From NCBI GenBank assembly GCA_020740775.1, contig JAHEWK010000010.1, forward strand, positions 2,232,001 through 2,296,000: a DNA stretch of 64,000 nt, given 5' to 3'. The DNA comes from Ilyonectria destructans (taxonomy: Eukaryota; Ascomycota; Sordariomycetes; Hypocreales; Nectriaceae). This document shows, piece by piece, positions 34,533 to 46,468 of this stretch. The notes beneath the pieces were generated by a model that did not search any database, was not told where the DNA came from, and worked only from the letters and a program-made list of their open reading frames with translations. A program made the position numbers and the translations under genes. The first letter of the stretch is position 1; each line of letters begins with the position of its first letter.

Positions 34533-34770
34533 CCCTCATCTCCCATCGCTCCACCGCTTGTGCGAGACCAACAAGGCATGATTCGGGCATTCCTCAACCT
34601 CTCCGACAAAGACTTCCGCAAGACCTAGCCAGCATTTTCCCTCTGCTATCTTCCTGTCGGCTCCATGTATGACATATCCCCAGCCAGCGACTTCCGTACG
34701 GTCCTCTGATTCGTCTGAATAGATAGTCAAATAGTTATCTGGGACTGTTTCCAGCCAGTCTCAATATGTC
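34533..34770 (-). pseudogene. LINE (Tad1-like) RNase H fragment, relic
   Basis: On the minus strand a broken frame reads WLETVPDNYLTIYSDESE, then AGWGYVIHG and LGLAEVFVGEVEE. These match the order of motifs in the RNase H domain of fungal non-LTR elements (IVYSDGS, GAGWG, LGxAEVFDAE). Only this domain is recognisable; the usual DGS reads DES and the frame ends soon after. It is a decayed transposon remnant without flanking LINE domains. Confidence 0.55.
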
Positions 34771-36907
34771 TGAGATCAATCTTGTCTACTAAAAATGACT
34801 CGCCCCCGCATCGTCAAGTGTGGGTGATCGACGCAAGCTGTTGGATAGCGTACGGCACATTAAATCCAAGAGATTACCGCTCAATCGAGTGTGGATCCTG
34901 AATCTGATGATTGTTTGATCTAGAATGCCTCAGGCCCCGTCTGACTCAGGTCAGGATATCGATCTACAAGAGATTTCGTAATACCGAGCTACAATTCAAC
35001 ACAAACTTCTAAGTCTGCCTCTAGATCTCGTCTACGGTCGCCTCTGCTCCACACAAGGACACTCATCCATTAGTCCCATCCTCTCACCATCATACCATGG
35101 TCACGCGCTTCTTTCGACTTTCTCTTCAAGTGCACTCGAGCGCTATGGCGTGGCTTCGCCGTACGTAACCTTCCCCAATACCTCCTCCTCTCATGTACAC
35201 TCCCGCGACGAGCTGGACTTGTGCAGAATATGGGCTCCGTCGTTACATGACAGTCAGCCAAAAATGCCGTCCAGTCTGTGGATCGCTCCGCTCACCGCCC
35301 TCTCACCACCAACCTCGGTGCTTCTCGTTCCGAAGCTTTCAATGATTCATCTTGGTGCTTGTATTTTCGCGTAACGCCGAAATTACGTATCGACGCGTGT
35401 CAGTGGTAACATCTTGGACCATGTGAGTTAGGTGCATAGCCTAGTGCTATTTGGGCGAGATGATTCGGCCCAACCACTGTCTTAATCCGAGAACGAAATC
35501 GATTCCCGCTCTATTTCCATGAGAATGTGAATCAGGCAGCAGTCTATTCTGAAATGAGTTATTTCTAAGATGTAAAGATGAGATTGAAATGGAGTGCGCA
35601 GAGCGAAATTGTCTCTTATGAATTCGGCATCATTTAGAATGCCAGTCATCTGAGATAATATTTATGTATCCCTGAGCAGAAACTTTTTGGGGATATCTTC
35701 GCTGAATGCTTATTGCGACACTGCAGCTGTCAATGTGGACAGTATGACCGTTTCCATCACCAGTCGCATCACCGGTCAACCGATCCTGTGGTTACGTGGT
35801 ATTATTTTAGCGGGCAGACCTGTTTTACAACAGCCCAGAACGATGATGTAGTATGCAGCCACCGATCGACGCGTCGACTGACACTGAACACTACCACGAG
35901 AAGGTCAGCTGCCCTCGCTGATTGGTCTTTTGATTCGCATCCAAGAAAAGCCCACGAGGGGTGGAAAGATTAATTTATTACTTAATCCGCTTGTGTAGGT
36001 ACTCATGATGCTGCTGTAGAAAAGAAGAGTAAAAGTATTCAGCACATGCAGCCTTTGGTGCATGCAAGTAAATACATATCTAGTTGCTAATAGAGAGAGC
36101 TCCTGAGCCCGACTCAAGCCATGGGCTGTCTGGTGGAGGCTTTATGCAAGTATAGCTGGAATCAAGCTTTCTGTGGGCTGCAGTTAGAGTCCTGCCACTT
36201 AGTGTGTGGCTTACTAGCGTAAGGGACGCGCGTTCTTATGCTTGATCCAGCTAGCTACTTGGGATGTTTATGTGCTTCTCAATCAGCATTTCCATTATGC
36301 TTGATACCAGGTCGGAGGTCCGAGGCCAAGTCCGAGTTAGATCTCGTATCGGTACATTGCACCGCCTTGGGAGGGGAGGCCCCAGGAGATTTCGGTCCAT
36401 TAGCGTCTCTGGAAACGCACCACGTTTTAAACTACACTGGAGGAAAGGATGGAGAACTGATACTTGGGATCGAGGCTTGATGGTGACGCCCTTTCTCCTG
36501 GAGGTCAGCTTTGCCCAGAGTGACGAAGTCCTTGGCGTGCGTCTGAGCATACAAGCTACATAGAGAGCCAAATACAGTTGCGCGACTGCCTTGGGTAGAA
36601 TCCTGGCGCGCCATGGCGCTCCCCGTGTACTGTACAAGTTTCACTCCGCTTCGTTTGTGGAGACACGAGAAGCGAAGCTTTGAGGCGCAGCTCGGGTAGC
36701 GCTTGCGTACAGGTCGGGGATAACGGCGATGCCCAAACTCGAGTCTTATTCAATCTATAAAGTGCACTGTGGAAATCAGCCAGCTCTCAATGGCACATCA
36801 CTCTCCCTGGCATGCACGTTAGTGACTTGGCACACATATTAGTGTCTTGGCACTCAGATCCGATTCTTGGCACCCAGATCCGATTCTTGCCCGCGCTTCT
36901 ATTTGCG
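34771..36907. other. Intergenic, no gene seen
   Basis: A 2.1-kb stretch without a gene I can defend. Overlapping frames at 36238-36640 on both strands look like chance. Just before the next gene is a direct repeat of a short unit reading TTGGCACWCAGATCCGATTC (36856-36889). Confidence 0.5.
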
Positions 36908-38061
36908 ATGACGTCTGGCTGGCAACCTCTCGGCCAGTCAGTCGCTGAAACCGCCGACTTCGACACACCACGCGATGATGAACGGCTCGGATGCGAAGTT
37001 CCCTACCGACAATCCCCGAGGCTGAGAAGGATTGCACTATGGCTGCTCTTGACCGACTTGGTGTTCGTCGCGCTGCTGCTCCATACCCTCGATCCCCTCA
37101 TTACCCTGCTGCGAAGGAACGAAGAGCTCTTTGGGGCGCGACTCACCCTATCTCGCACCGATAACCCAAAAGACTGGAATCACCAAGACAAACCCAAGAT
37201 ACCACGAATCCTGCACCAAACCTGCGCCAATGAGACTATTCCAGAGAAGTGGGTTGATTCGCAACAGAGTTGCAAGGAAGCCTATTCCGACTTCGAATAC
37301 AAGGTATGCTTGGAGTCAGGGATTATTTCCTGCAACAGCTTGCCTCTGATCGCTAATTGTTGTAGCTCTGGACAGATCAGTCTGCTCGCGAGTTTATATA
37401 TGTCGCATACCCCTGGTTCTTGCAAACCTGGGATAACTACGATTTCCCGATTCAGCGTGCCGACTCCATTCGCTATTTTGTTCTCCATCATTACGGTGGA
37501 ATATATCTCGACATGGATACGCTGTGCAATGAGACTTTTCCTCTACACCAAGTCGAGTCTGCTGCACCAAAACACCACGCTATCCTCAAATCGACTCTGC
37601 CTACTGGTGTAACCAACGATTTTATGATATCATCAGCGGGGCATCCCGTTTTTGCAGCGGCCATTGCCAAATTACCAACCTATTATAATAAAACCCGATT
37701 ATGGGCTCGACTGCTGCCCTACGGCGCCATCATGATATCTTCTGGACCGTTCTTCCTGACTCTGATGGTAATGGACTACTTGGTCAAGCAACCGTTGCTG
37801 TCCCCGCCAACAGTGCAGGTTGTCAATCAGACTCAATTAGCACCGTACATCACTGATCTTGAAAGTTGTACTTGGCATCAGGAAGACGCTCAACTTCTTA
37901 TGTGGCTGGGAGAACGACCATGGGCTTGGTTCAGCTTGGGGGGAATAGGGCTTGTCGCTGGAATTTACCTTACTAATTGTGCGCTAATGAGTATCTGGAA
38001 AACCCTCACCCAAAAGGCTTCAACTGTTACTTATAATACAAAAATTGCCAAGTTAGTATAG
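36908..38061 (+). CDS. GT32 glycosyltransferase, SUR1/CSH1-like
   Basis: Two exons, 36908-37303 and 37366-38061, about 363 residues. An N-terminal membrane anchor (ALWLLLTDLVFVALLLHTL) precedes the GT32 core: KIPRILHQTCANETIPEKW, LWTDQSAREF, RADSIRYFVLHHYGGIYLD and the DXD motif DMDT, which binds the metal and nucleotide sugar. NDFMISSAGHPVF and a C-terminal membrane segment (FSLGGIGLVAGIYLTN) follow. This architecture matches mannosyl-phosphorylinositol ceramide synthase catalytic subunits and close relatives in the Golgi. ATG 36908 was chosen over one 32 codons upstream because the family begins shortly before the first membrane span. The intron has GTATGC and TTGTAG ends. Confidence 0.87.
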
Positions 38062-39203
38062 GAGGGACAACTGCACGTTTAACCGCGGTTTAGAATAGCG
38101 CAGAGTAATGATGAATGATTTCAGAGTTCTTCAATGTCTCATTCGCAATCTGGGCTCCTGGGGCCCTGACAGTGTTGTTCCAGGACCATTTCTTCTCGGG
38201 AGAAATGTGAGGTTAAAACAGCCTATGAATCCAACCTGGAGTGAATGACAGATCAACATCTGCAGTGGAGGATTATGTCATCATGGTCCAAAAGTCTGCA
38301 TGCCCGTGTTTCGAGTTGGAGATACATTTTGTACTGGTGAAGAAGGTGCAAACGACCTTTCGAGGTGGCGAAATATTGCAACCCATAGGCAGGAAATAAG
38401 TGCAGCAGTTTATTTTCGAAGAAACGGAGATCAAGAAAAGAATTCCACTGGGAAGGAAGCGACACTCCGTCGGCGCTTAGTGGTAGATATGAATGAGATA
38501 TTCGGGCGAATTATTCTTCCGCGAACGGATTGCCGGAGAAATAATTATCTCCGTGTGCAGGGCTTTCATTATCAGCCGTGTCACAAGCCACGGCGCCAGA
38601 AGACGTCAAAAGTCCGGAACAGGTTTTTACCGAGTGTGATCATCTTCAATATGCAGGAGCCTGAAATATAAATTTGGGAGTCGCGTCGAGGTCTTGTTTT
38701 GTTCAGTGATGCTCTCATGTAGTGTCAGCTGGCATCGTGAAGACGCGTCCACCACGTACATTAGTTGTGCGTTTACAGATCAAGACGCTAGAAATTGTCG
38801 GCAAAATCACCGTCAGATCGCACCGATGTCAAACTCCGGCCTCCGCTTCCACCAGGTTGGGGCGTTGGGCAATGCCGAAATGCCGTAGACACGCTCTCGT
38901 CGGTTGCGCCAGATGGTCTGATCCGTTGCCGCTCGTTACGAGGATGGCAAAAGTCCCAACAGACTCATGGCGTGACAAAATGAACAGTTATAATAGCCTC
39001 TCCCGCAGTGCTGGCAGCATTCGCCAAGATTTCTTTTGCAGCAGTCCAGCCAGTGTGAATCAACGGCTGATATCCCGAAACCTGGTACCGGGTAGCGCCA
39101 AGTCGTCAAAGTCATGTCAACAACGAGATCAGATCATACTTGAGCCAACGATCAGCGACTGCAATCCAAGAAGTGTAGAGTCACGCATTAGCCCGACATC
39201 GCC
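38062..39203. other. Intergenic, no gene seen
   Basis: Upstream region of the DUF3112 gene. Open frames at 38300-38671 and 38722-39231 have no recognisable content and atypical composition. Confidence 0.5.
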
Positions 39204-40302
39204 ATGTCGTCCCAATCAGCCCAAGGGGTGAACGGGACCTCAATTCCCTCCACCCTACTGACATCTGTATGTACATTTCACTCGTGCTGCACAAATGCAA
39301 CAACTAACTCGCAAGGGGCCTCCATATTTTCCCCTGTTTGCTATTCTTGGCGAGCATCCCAGTGTTAAAGTCGATGACCCTATTGGCGCCGTCATTCTGG
39401 CCTTCTTCGTCGTCGCCGCTGTCCGTAACGTCACCATTTACTTGCGCAACGTGTGCCGATCACATCACTTCTTTACATCGGTTTTGCTGTTTATCTTTTG
39501 CATGGCTCGCGTCATTGCCAATGTACTGCGCATTTCCTGGGCCTCACACCTTTACAACGTCAAAATCATCATTGCCTACCAGGTATTTCTCAACGCCGGT
39601 GTCGTGATGCTCTTTGTCATCAATCTCTTTCTCACTCAACGCCTCTTTCGCGCCTACCACCCACATATTGGGTGGAGCAAACCAATGACGATAGGTTTCA
39701 AGGTACTCTACGCCAGTATCACTGCTGATATCACCATGGTCATTGTCGCACTCGTGTACAGTTTCTTCACCCGCGATCTTGCCAAGCTCTCCAAAGTGCG
39801 CGATGTTCAACGGACTGGTGCCACATACTTCGCTGTGGTTGCATTTCTACCCTTACCCATCACCGCCCTCTGTGTTTTACTTCCGCGCAAGGGTGACATT
39901 GAAAAGTTTGGTCAAGGGCGGATGCGCACAAAAGTGCGATTGATCGTCTTTGCAGCGGTGTTGCTGTCTATAGGTGCTGGCTTCCGGGCTGGTATCGCTC
40001 TAATGGGGCCACGCCTCTCAACAAACCCGGCTTGGTATCATCACAAGGCCTGCTTCTATGTTTTCACCTATGGAATCGAGCTTGTTGTTGTTTACACATA
40101 CATACTATTCCGGATAGACCGCCGTTTCCACGTTCCCGATGGCAGCAGTGGTCCAGGTCATTACTCAGCGAGCGTTGGATCCACCACCTTCAATCCCGAG
40201 CTCTCTAGTGTCAACACCGAGGTTCCCGTAACGGGTAATGGGGAGCAATCACAGGCGAAGCAGGTGCGCAGTGATGAGGAATTAGAATCTAAGGCGTGCT
40301 GA
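39204..40302 (+). CDS. DUF3112 multi-pass membrane protein
   Basis: Two exons, 39204-39266 and 39316-40302, about 349 residues. The intron (GTATGT donor, CTAAC branch, CAAG acceptor) joins a short Ser/Thr-rich N-terminus to GPPYFPLFAILGEHPSV, the conserved start of fungal DUF3112 proteins. Seven hydrophobic segments follow, in a receptor-like layout, with HHFFTSVLLFIFCMARVIAN and FLTQRLFRAYHP in the loops and a hydrophilic C-terminal tail. A single-exon alternative starts at 39295, but the upstream ATG has a better GCCATG context and the joined N-terminus fits. The function of DUF3112 is not established; a sensor or transport role is possible. Confidence 0.82.
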
Positions 40303-40893
40303 GGGTTCAGAGCCCAATGGCTAGACACATGTTCGTTATTAGTCTCATACGGAACCTTTAGACCGGATGATAAAGATGTTCCAGGTTCAATATTATTTAC
40401 CTGAATCTGGAAGTCAGCTTCTATAAGTTGCGCCCAGACTGCTTTTCCGCTTCACATTTGATGACTTGTTGGTGAAACCATGCGAAATAAAGTGCGTTCT
40501 TGAATTAGACAGCTTCGATTTTACCCTGCACTAGGACATTACTCTCAGTCGTTTGCATAGTTGACACGTTTGCACTACAACATGGACAGACCCTGGGTAT
40601 GAAATCCCGCAGATGATCTTGTTTCATCGGACCACATCAGACAGGAAAGAATGCTTGCTTATTCGGTGTATTATCTACGTAGTACAAATTCATACTAAGT
40701 TGCATTGACGAGTGGACGAGAACGATCTTTGACGGTGCATGATAATGCATCAGGTTTATTGGTATAGTTCAAGAAATTTATCATCGTATGGGGACTGAAA
40801 TCTGAAAGTTCCCATATTTTCATACTTAATTGTAGACTCCAATAGACTCGTTGGACAACCTCATTCCGGATGACAACAAATCCCCAAATTTCA
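40303..40893. other. Intergenic between convergent genes
   Basis: No gene seen. The sequence is moderately AT-rich and presumably holds both 3' untranslated regions. Confidence 0.5.
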
Positions 40894-41898
40894 CTACGCC
40901 TCAGCTGTTTCGGCACGGAGGAGTTGCTCGTATGTATCCTTCATAGTCTCTGCCAAGGTCCTATACTTCAGGCCCAGTACTCTGGTCGCTTTGCTTCCAT
41001 CTACCGTGTAGGTATCCTCAACAACTCCTGGTTGACCGACAGGTAGCCTGGACTTCAGCTCGGGAATCTGCGCCCTGGCTGCATCCACAGCACTCTGGTA
41101 GTTGAAGTTTTGACCGACCCAGAACCTTTGTCCGCCGGCTGCCGGAACCTCGAAGCCAAGAACATGTGCCGCTGCCACTTCGCGCACATCAGCAAATCCG
41201 CCAAAGTCAAACGGTGGGATTTCCGTTGCTCCTATAATGCCGTAAAGAAGTTGAAGCGATTCGCTGAGGTGCTTGGTGCTGGTCAACTCGCTCACATAGG
41301 GGCCGAATATCCAAGGAGGAGTAATGGTGACCAAGTCAAACTTGGGCTCATTCTTGGCGACCCAATCCCATGTGGCCTTTTCAGCCAGAGCCTTGGAAGC
41401 GCAGTATGCCACCACTCCATCAGCGACCGCGGCTTCCTCAAATGTCACCGGATTCCAATCCTTCTCGTCATAAACATAGCCCGGACGCTTGCCCTTTGAC
41501 AGGTCGCATACAGAGGCGTGGCTTGAGGTGATGACGACGCGACGAACAGAAGGACCCCATTGTTTGGCAGCCTCCAGAACGGCGACGGATCCTTGAATGG
41601 CGGGTTCCAGCAAATCCTTGACATTGTCTTCGGGCTTCAGGACGAATGGTGAAGCCGAGTGAAGAATACCCACGACGCCTTCCAAGTGGTGCTCGTAGGA
41701 TTTGACGTTGGTCATGTCGGGCACAATGGCGGTCGAAAGCTTCGCCTTGTACTGTGGAAATTGATCGATTATTTTCTTTGCGGACGACTCGCTTCGGGCA
41801 GTCGCTCGAACGTTGTAGCCTTTCTCTAGAGCTGTCCCGACGAGATGGCCACCTAAGAAGCCACTCGCACCAGTGATGAGGAGAGTACCGGAAGTCAT
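40894..41898 (-). CDS. Extended SDR, GRE2/cinnamoyl-CoA-reductase-like
   Basis: A single exon of 334 residues from the ATG at 41898. TGASGFLGGHLV is the NADP-binding motif of extended SDRs, followed by RSESSAKKI, LHSASPF and VITSSHASV (catalytic Ser), then VAYCASKALAEKA with the YxxxK pair, then TPPWIFGPYV. The whole resembles yeast methylglyoxal reductase GRE2 and plant dihydroflavonol/cinnamoyl-CoA reductases. It should reduce aldehydes or ketones with NADPH; the substrate is not predictable. The frame is open 44 codons further upstream, but that part is not family-like. Confidence 0.88.
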   Translation of the reverse strand: MTSGTLLITGASGFLGGHLVGTALEKGYNVRATARSESSAKKIIDQFPQYKAKLSTAIVPDMTNVKSYEHHLEGVVGILHSASPFVLKPEDNVKDLLEPAIQGSVAVLEAAKQWGPSVRRVVITSSHASVCDLSKGKRPGYVYDEKDWNPVTFEEAAVADGVVAYCASKALAEKATWDWVAKNEPKFDLVTITPPWIFGPYVSELTSTKHLSESLQLLYGIIGATEIPPFDFGGFADVREVAAAHVLGFEVPAAGGQRFWVGQNFNYQSAVDAARAQIPELKSRLPVGQPGVVEDTYTVDGSKATRVLGLKYRTLAETMKDTYEQLLRAETAEA

Positions 41899-42734
41899 CT
41901 TGGTATGTGTTGGGTGTTCGATGGTTCGTCGATGGATAAGACTGTGAGTGGAAAGGCAAGATGCTAGAAAGAATGACAATGCTGGAAGCACTTGGCCGGT
42001 TTTATAGTCTTCCAGATAACGCCACTCCAAACGCCACGAGAATTACTCATCGCGACTCTCGCCGCGACTGTACCCCGCTGAAGAAGCTTCGTAACGCCCG
42101 TACGCTGGCGAAGAAGCCATCACTGCGCTGTAAGACTGCATGATTAGTCAACCCTAGTCCGCGTTGCGACCCTTCTGCTGACGGATATTGGAAAAGCTAA
42201 GCCTAAAAGAAACAAGATGGTGGAGTTTTCGGGGATAAAACGTTGATAATCAGCCACTTTTGCTCGCTGATAACGCCGAAGGAGATATATTATGACGCCA
42301 TCGTGCATATCGTCTTATCGCCGAAACTGCTCTGGGTTGGTTTGCCTGATTAACGGAGGAGGTTAAAGCTAGGGTCGAGGTTGATAAGCGGAGAATTTTA
42401 AGGAACGGAGGGAGCAAATAATAGGATGGGGGCGACAGGCTTATTCTTGAAATCTACAATCTGACTGAGACCGAAGAAAGTACGGTTGAGTCTTTTCCAG
42501 CTTCATACCTTATGGCTGGCTAGGAGAAGAGGAATATAATATGGCCCTGGTGTTCCCTCCGTGACAGCAGGTGCGTGCATTTGTGAGGTCTGATGAGCCG
42601 CTTGACACATTCATCAGATTTGTGAAGAAGGTCCTCGAATTTATTCTGTGAAGGATGGATTCTCTTTATTTGGGCTACCCTATGGGACGGAAGACAGAGG
42701 GGGGATCTCCTATGTATCCGTTTTCAGAAGGGCT
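41899..42734. other. Intergenic, no gene seen
   Basis: Upstream of the SDR gene and 3' of the lysozyme-like gene. No coding signal was found. Confidence 0.5.
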
Positions 42735-43490
42735 CTAGCACACATTTCCACCATTGCAGCTCCCCTCGCATTCATAATAGCCGCCAAGATTGGCGTCGTT
42801 GCCGTAGATGTCATAGCCTTGGAACCAGCCATTGAGTACTTCGTGGAGGTAGTCCAAGTTCTGCGGTGAACCGTGTTGCCGTCCCTCATTGGAGCAAGGA
42901 TAGTCGACCGTGATGCCCTTACCGCCATTCAGTCCGGTGAAATCTTGAGCTGTGAACCAGCCGTTATAAGAACCGAGCGCCCGAATGGCATTTCCGTTGG
43001 CATTGTTGAGAGCATTCTTCAAAACGTTTGCTCCGCAGTCGACGTTGTCTTGGATAGGGTACTGGCAGGAACTTTGACCGTTCTGGCAATTGCTGGGGTC
43101 ACACTGCATTAGACCAGGCGTAGGACCACCTGCGTCTGTATTGCAGGAGGACTCTTGCATAGCGATAAAGGCGAGGATAGCAGGATCGATGCCATATTTC
43201 TCGCCAGAGCTCCGGAAGAACTCATCGTACTGCTGACAACCTTGACCAACGCCGTTGTAATAATCGTCGAGCGAGATGTGTGTGAGACTGTTGATATCGA
43301 GAAAGGGCGGATTCCAACCATCAGCATCGAGGCCTGTGTTGAGCCACGCCTCAGAGCCATTAGGGCCACATGCGCCATTGCCACCTTGTGTGGTATCGCA
43401 AGCGCCTTGGGCGTCGGGGTTGGTCTCAGCCATAGTGAGGTTAATGGCCAGGGCGGAAGCGGCCGCGAGGTAACGGTTAAGAGAAGGCAT
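42735..43490 (-). CDS. Secreted lysozyme-like (transglycosylase-fold) protein
   Basis: 251 residues, single exon. A signal peptide (RYLAAASALAINLTMAE) begins the protein. The core YGIDPAILAFIAMQESSCN has the Glu-Ser of the SLT/goose-lysozyme fold catalytic helix, followed by GPTPGLMQCDPSNC and IRALGSYNGWF. Ten or more Cys residues, arranged mostly in pairs, suggest disulfide stabilisation outside the cell, and the C-terminus ends in a Cys-rich CEGSCNGGNVC. Members of this fungal group are predicted to act on peptidoglycan or chitin-like glycans, which would suit a role against bacteria, but activity is not shown by sequence. Confidence 0.82.
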   Translation of the reverse strand: MPSLNRYLAAASALAINLTMAETNPDAQGACDTTQGGNGACGPNGSEAWLNTGLDADGWNPPFLDINSLTHISLDDYYNGVGQGCQQYDEFFRSSGEKYGIDPAILAFIAMQESSCNTDAGGPTPGLMQCDPSNCQNGQSSCQYPIQDNVDCGANVLKNALNNANGNAIRALGSYNGWFTAQDFTGLNGGKGITVDYPCSNEGRQHGSPQNLDYLHEVLNGWFQGYDIYGNDANLGGYYECEGSCNGGNVC

Positions 43491-44627
43491 CTTTCTGTCG
43501 ATCGGTTGTGATTTTGGTTTCTAGTTTTACAAGTTGGAGTGTTCGCAATGCTGATTTATATCTTTGAATTGTCAGTTATAATGCGTTGGCCTTTTCATCC
43601 TTACGGCTGACTGAATCTCACAACGCTGTAAAATTAGGAAGGTGACAGTGCTGACTTCCCAGGGGTTGAAACAGCCCGAAATGAAAGGGAAACAAAATAA
43701 ACACACGGGTATTCTTTTCTCTTTTCAGGCTAGTAAATAGATCGCACAGTCGGCGGCATTGGAAACCTGATTGCCGATCTAATTGCCCTGGCTAGAGCAA
43801 GTAGACTCGTGGAATCCGGAGAGCGAGCACCCTCTGCAAAGTATTAAAACGATACAAAGCGAGCACCAATTCGGTGCCCTTATTTTCAAGGTCTCCAAAG
43901 AACTGTTCTCGATACTGGATCATTTTGTGAGAGTATCTTTTCTTACGTATCAATGCTTTCTAGATGTTACCTTGATGCACAGATGTCAACTCTATCTCGT
44001 TAACCCCCTCTTGGGCGAGCATGTTGATCATTACACTAAGTACCAAAATGGCTTGGGATGGGCTAAGAATCGCTCAGCCACTTCCATGGCATACCACTCT
44101 GTATGATGTGCATGGCACGGGCCGAGAAATCGCAATTTCCTTGTTAAAGTGCTATACGGGGACGCCTGGTGCTTGGACTTCAGTGGACCCGAAGCTCACA
44201 TCAGCATGATTACAAGCATTAACTGATTCTGAGTGATCAATTTCCTTTGCGACATGCGCTTACGGTAGTAATTGGCACATCAAAAGTTCCATGTTTCGCC
44301 GAGACGTGAGGAGGATTCAACCCGCAGCTAGCGTGTTTCGCCGATCTTTTAGACGAAGCCACATCCACTCTGCCTCGCTCGTCTACCTCGTTGCATGATG
44401 CAGCTTGAAGAGTGCTGGATTCGGGCGAGAGATCTGAAACCTCAAGTCGCTGGCAGATGCCGCTGGCAGACGCTCAAGACCCATACAGCCATTCAGATTG
44501 TGGAAGAAATAGTAGGTAGTGACTGAAATTCGTATAGTGCCTTCGGCCCATCATTATAGTTCCAATCGTGTTCCACGCGAATTAAGCGCAGCCAACGTCA
44601 GAAATCCCAATGGACAGCATTCTTTCT
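43491..44627. other. Intergenic, no gene seen
   Basis: Between the start of the lysozyme-like gene and the 3' end of the hydrolase gene. No coding signal; the frame at 43783-44106 looks like chance. Confidence 0.5.
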
Positions 44628-45443
44628 TCACAGGTTGGTAGCCCGGGGCATGGAAACTCCCTTTTGGAAGTATGCAACAGCTTCCAGAATGAACTCGACA
44701 CTCTCCATTGGCTTGCTTAGCATCGGCGAATGACTGGTGTTGATTTCCCTTAGTGTAACATCTGATCCGTTGTCTCTCGCGATCTGCACGCCCGCCTTTT
44801 GAATCTCGACTGGGAATGCTTTGTCGTCCCTCGCCGCCAGGTACCACACAGGCACATCCATCCAACCGGAGTAGACATACTCGCCTCCCTCGCTCAAGCT
44901 CCGCAGTGAGTGTTTCCGGAGCCTGGAAACGGCCAAGTTGCCTTCATCGATAGAGAGATCGTGGTAAAGGAAATCCCGGACATCGCCCGTGAGTTCGGCC
45001 AAGCCGGCCTCCGAGTTTATGTTCCACGAGGGCGGCGGCGTGCCTCCAAGGGCATCAATACATGACAGACCAGAAGGCGGAAAGTACGAGGCCATCATGG
45101 CAATTCCGATAACGTGGCTATGAGAGGCTTGTTTTGGCCCAGCATGCTCAGACTCGGGGTTTTTAGGCCTGGTTAATCCTTTGACTGCGCTGGAACCCAC
45201 GACGCCGCCGTAGGAGTGGACTACGACGACGACATCACGGCCACGGGTAGTTTCTGCCGTGATGCACTGCCGTGCTGCATTGAAGTCGTCGGAGAAAGTG
45301 GTATTGTGATCAGGGAGTGTTGAGGGCAGCTCCACGGAGACGCAGCGGTATTCTTGAGCTCGAAGAAGCGATGTAAGCTTATCCCAAACATCAGGGCCGT
45401 GCCAGCCCCCTGGAATGAAGACAATAGTAGGCTTGCTTGGCAT
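44628..45443 (-). CDS. Alpha/beta hydrolase (AB hydrolase 1 type)
   Basis: 271 residues from the ATG at 45443. TIVFIPGGWHGPDVWDKL begins the fold; the nucleophile elbow is VVHSYGGVVG with catalytic Ser; the acid is in YLAARDDKAFP and the His in INTSHSPMLSKP. The layout resembles small esterase/EstA-like or salicylate-esterase-like hydrolases, which act on esters in detoxification or metabolite processing. Substrate unknown. The frame is open 56 codons upstream, but that extension is not family-like. No signal peptide, probably cytosolic. Confidence 0.85.
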   Translation of the reverse strand: MPSKPTIVFIPGGWHGPDVWDKLTSLLRAQEYRCVSVELPSTLPDHNTTFSDDFNAARQCITAETTRGRDVVVVVHSYGGVVGSSAVKGLTRPKNPESEHAGPKQASHSHVIGIAMMASYFPPSGLSCIDALGGTPPPSWNINSEAGLAELTGDVRDFLYHDLSIDEGNLAVSRLRKHSLRSLSEGGEYVYSGWMDVPVWYLAARDDKAFPVEIQKAGVQIARDNGSDVTLREINTSHSPMLSKPMESVEFILEAVAYFQKGVSMPRATNL

Positions 45444-46468
45444 ATTGAGAAGGTACAAACGTGACTTTGGTCTATTGTTCGAAAAAGGTTCGCGGCGACT
45501 TTTGAGTCTAGGTAGAATGGTCTCGCGAGTGTCAAGATATGATGTAATTAGAGTGAATAGAGGTTTAAATACTGGCGCTCGGCACAGGCTTTCGGCAAGG
45601 GCGTTCGGCACAACACGTTCGGTTGTCGCATTCTGTCAAGTTGACTGATCAGACTAAAAGTGGAATGCCCACTCCAAGAGGAGGCACTGATAGTTGCGTA
45701 TATAGAGATGCATATTATGTAACATCGGTATAATGCCTTTGGTACAGGGCCTTCAGTACCGGGCTTTCGGTAGTCGGTACAAGGCCACGGATATAGGCCC
45801 TTCAGTATGAGGGGTTCAATCGACTAGTCAATCTAAACAAATCATTTAATGTCTCTAGAGAATTCCATTTTAGGCGTAGATTCTATAGGATGCGCATCGC
45901 ACGTAAAATATTAACTGTCATAGAAATGGAAGATTCTCTGTAGCCCTGAGACAGATTCCGGAAAAAGAGATGTGCGTCTACATTAGGACCACAACATTTA
46001 GCTGAAAGCCAATACAATACTCTCTGTACTATATAGAATGCGTTTTAGAGCATAAGCCATGGACGATTACCCCCTCGTACTCTTGGCATATCCTGCCTTT
46101 ACTGTCCGGTTTCTATGTTCACTGCATATATTTACTCTACCTTTAGAGTACATAGATATGGTAAATAATCATTAGGTATTAAATTTAAAGTAGATATTTA
46201 AGCAAATAATTTAGCTAAGCCTAATCTTACATAAAGAATGGTGCTTTTGTCTATTGATTCAACAAATATCTTAACAGTATCAGCTAGTGAAATACTTATT
46301 CTTCTCCTCCTATAAAATCCAAGACATCCCAATCCATGAACTGATCTCGTCCAGTGTCAGATGTAAGATCCTATATGCTGGGTACATCCAGAAAGGCGGC
46401 CGCCTGCTGGGACCCGAGCATTTTTAGGTGAGCTTTCGGGTCGAATAAAAGTGTTGGTCTCAGCCATA
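45444..46468. other. Intergenic with degenerate short repeats
   Basis: Two clusters of a degenerate unit around GCTTTCGGTA/GCCTTCAGTA occur at about 45574-45628 and 45734-45811. The part 46140-46330 is AT-rich. No gene is supported. Confidence 0.4.

Noticed and set aside
36238..36644. Overlapping long frames on both strands, up to 128 codons
   Set aside because: Four frames overlap with no conserved pattern, so at most one could be real and none is recognisable.
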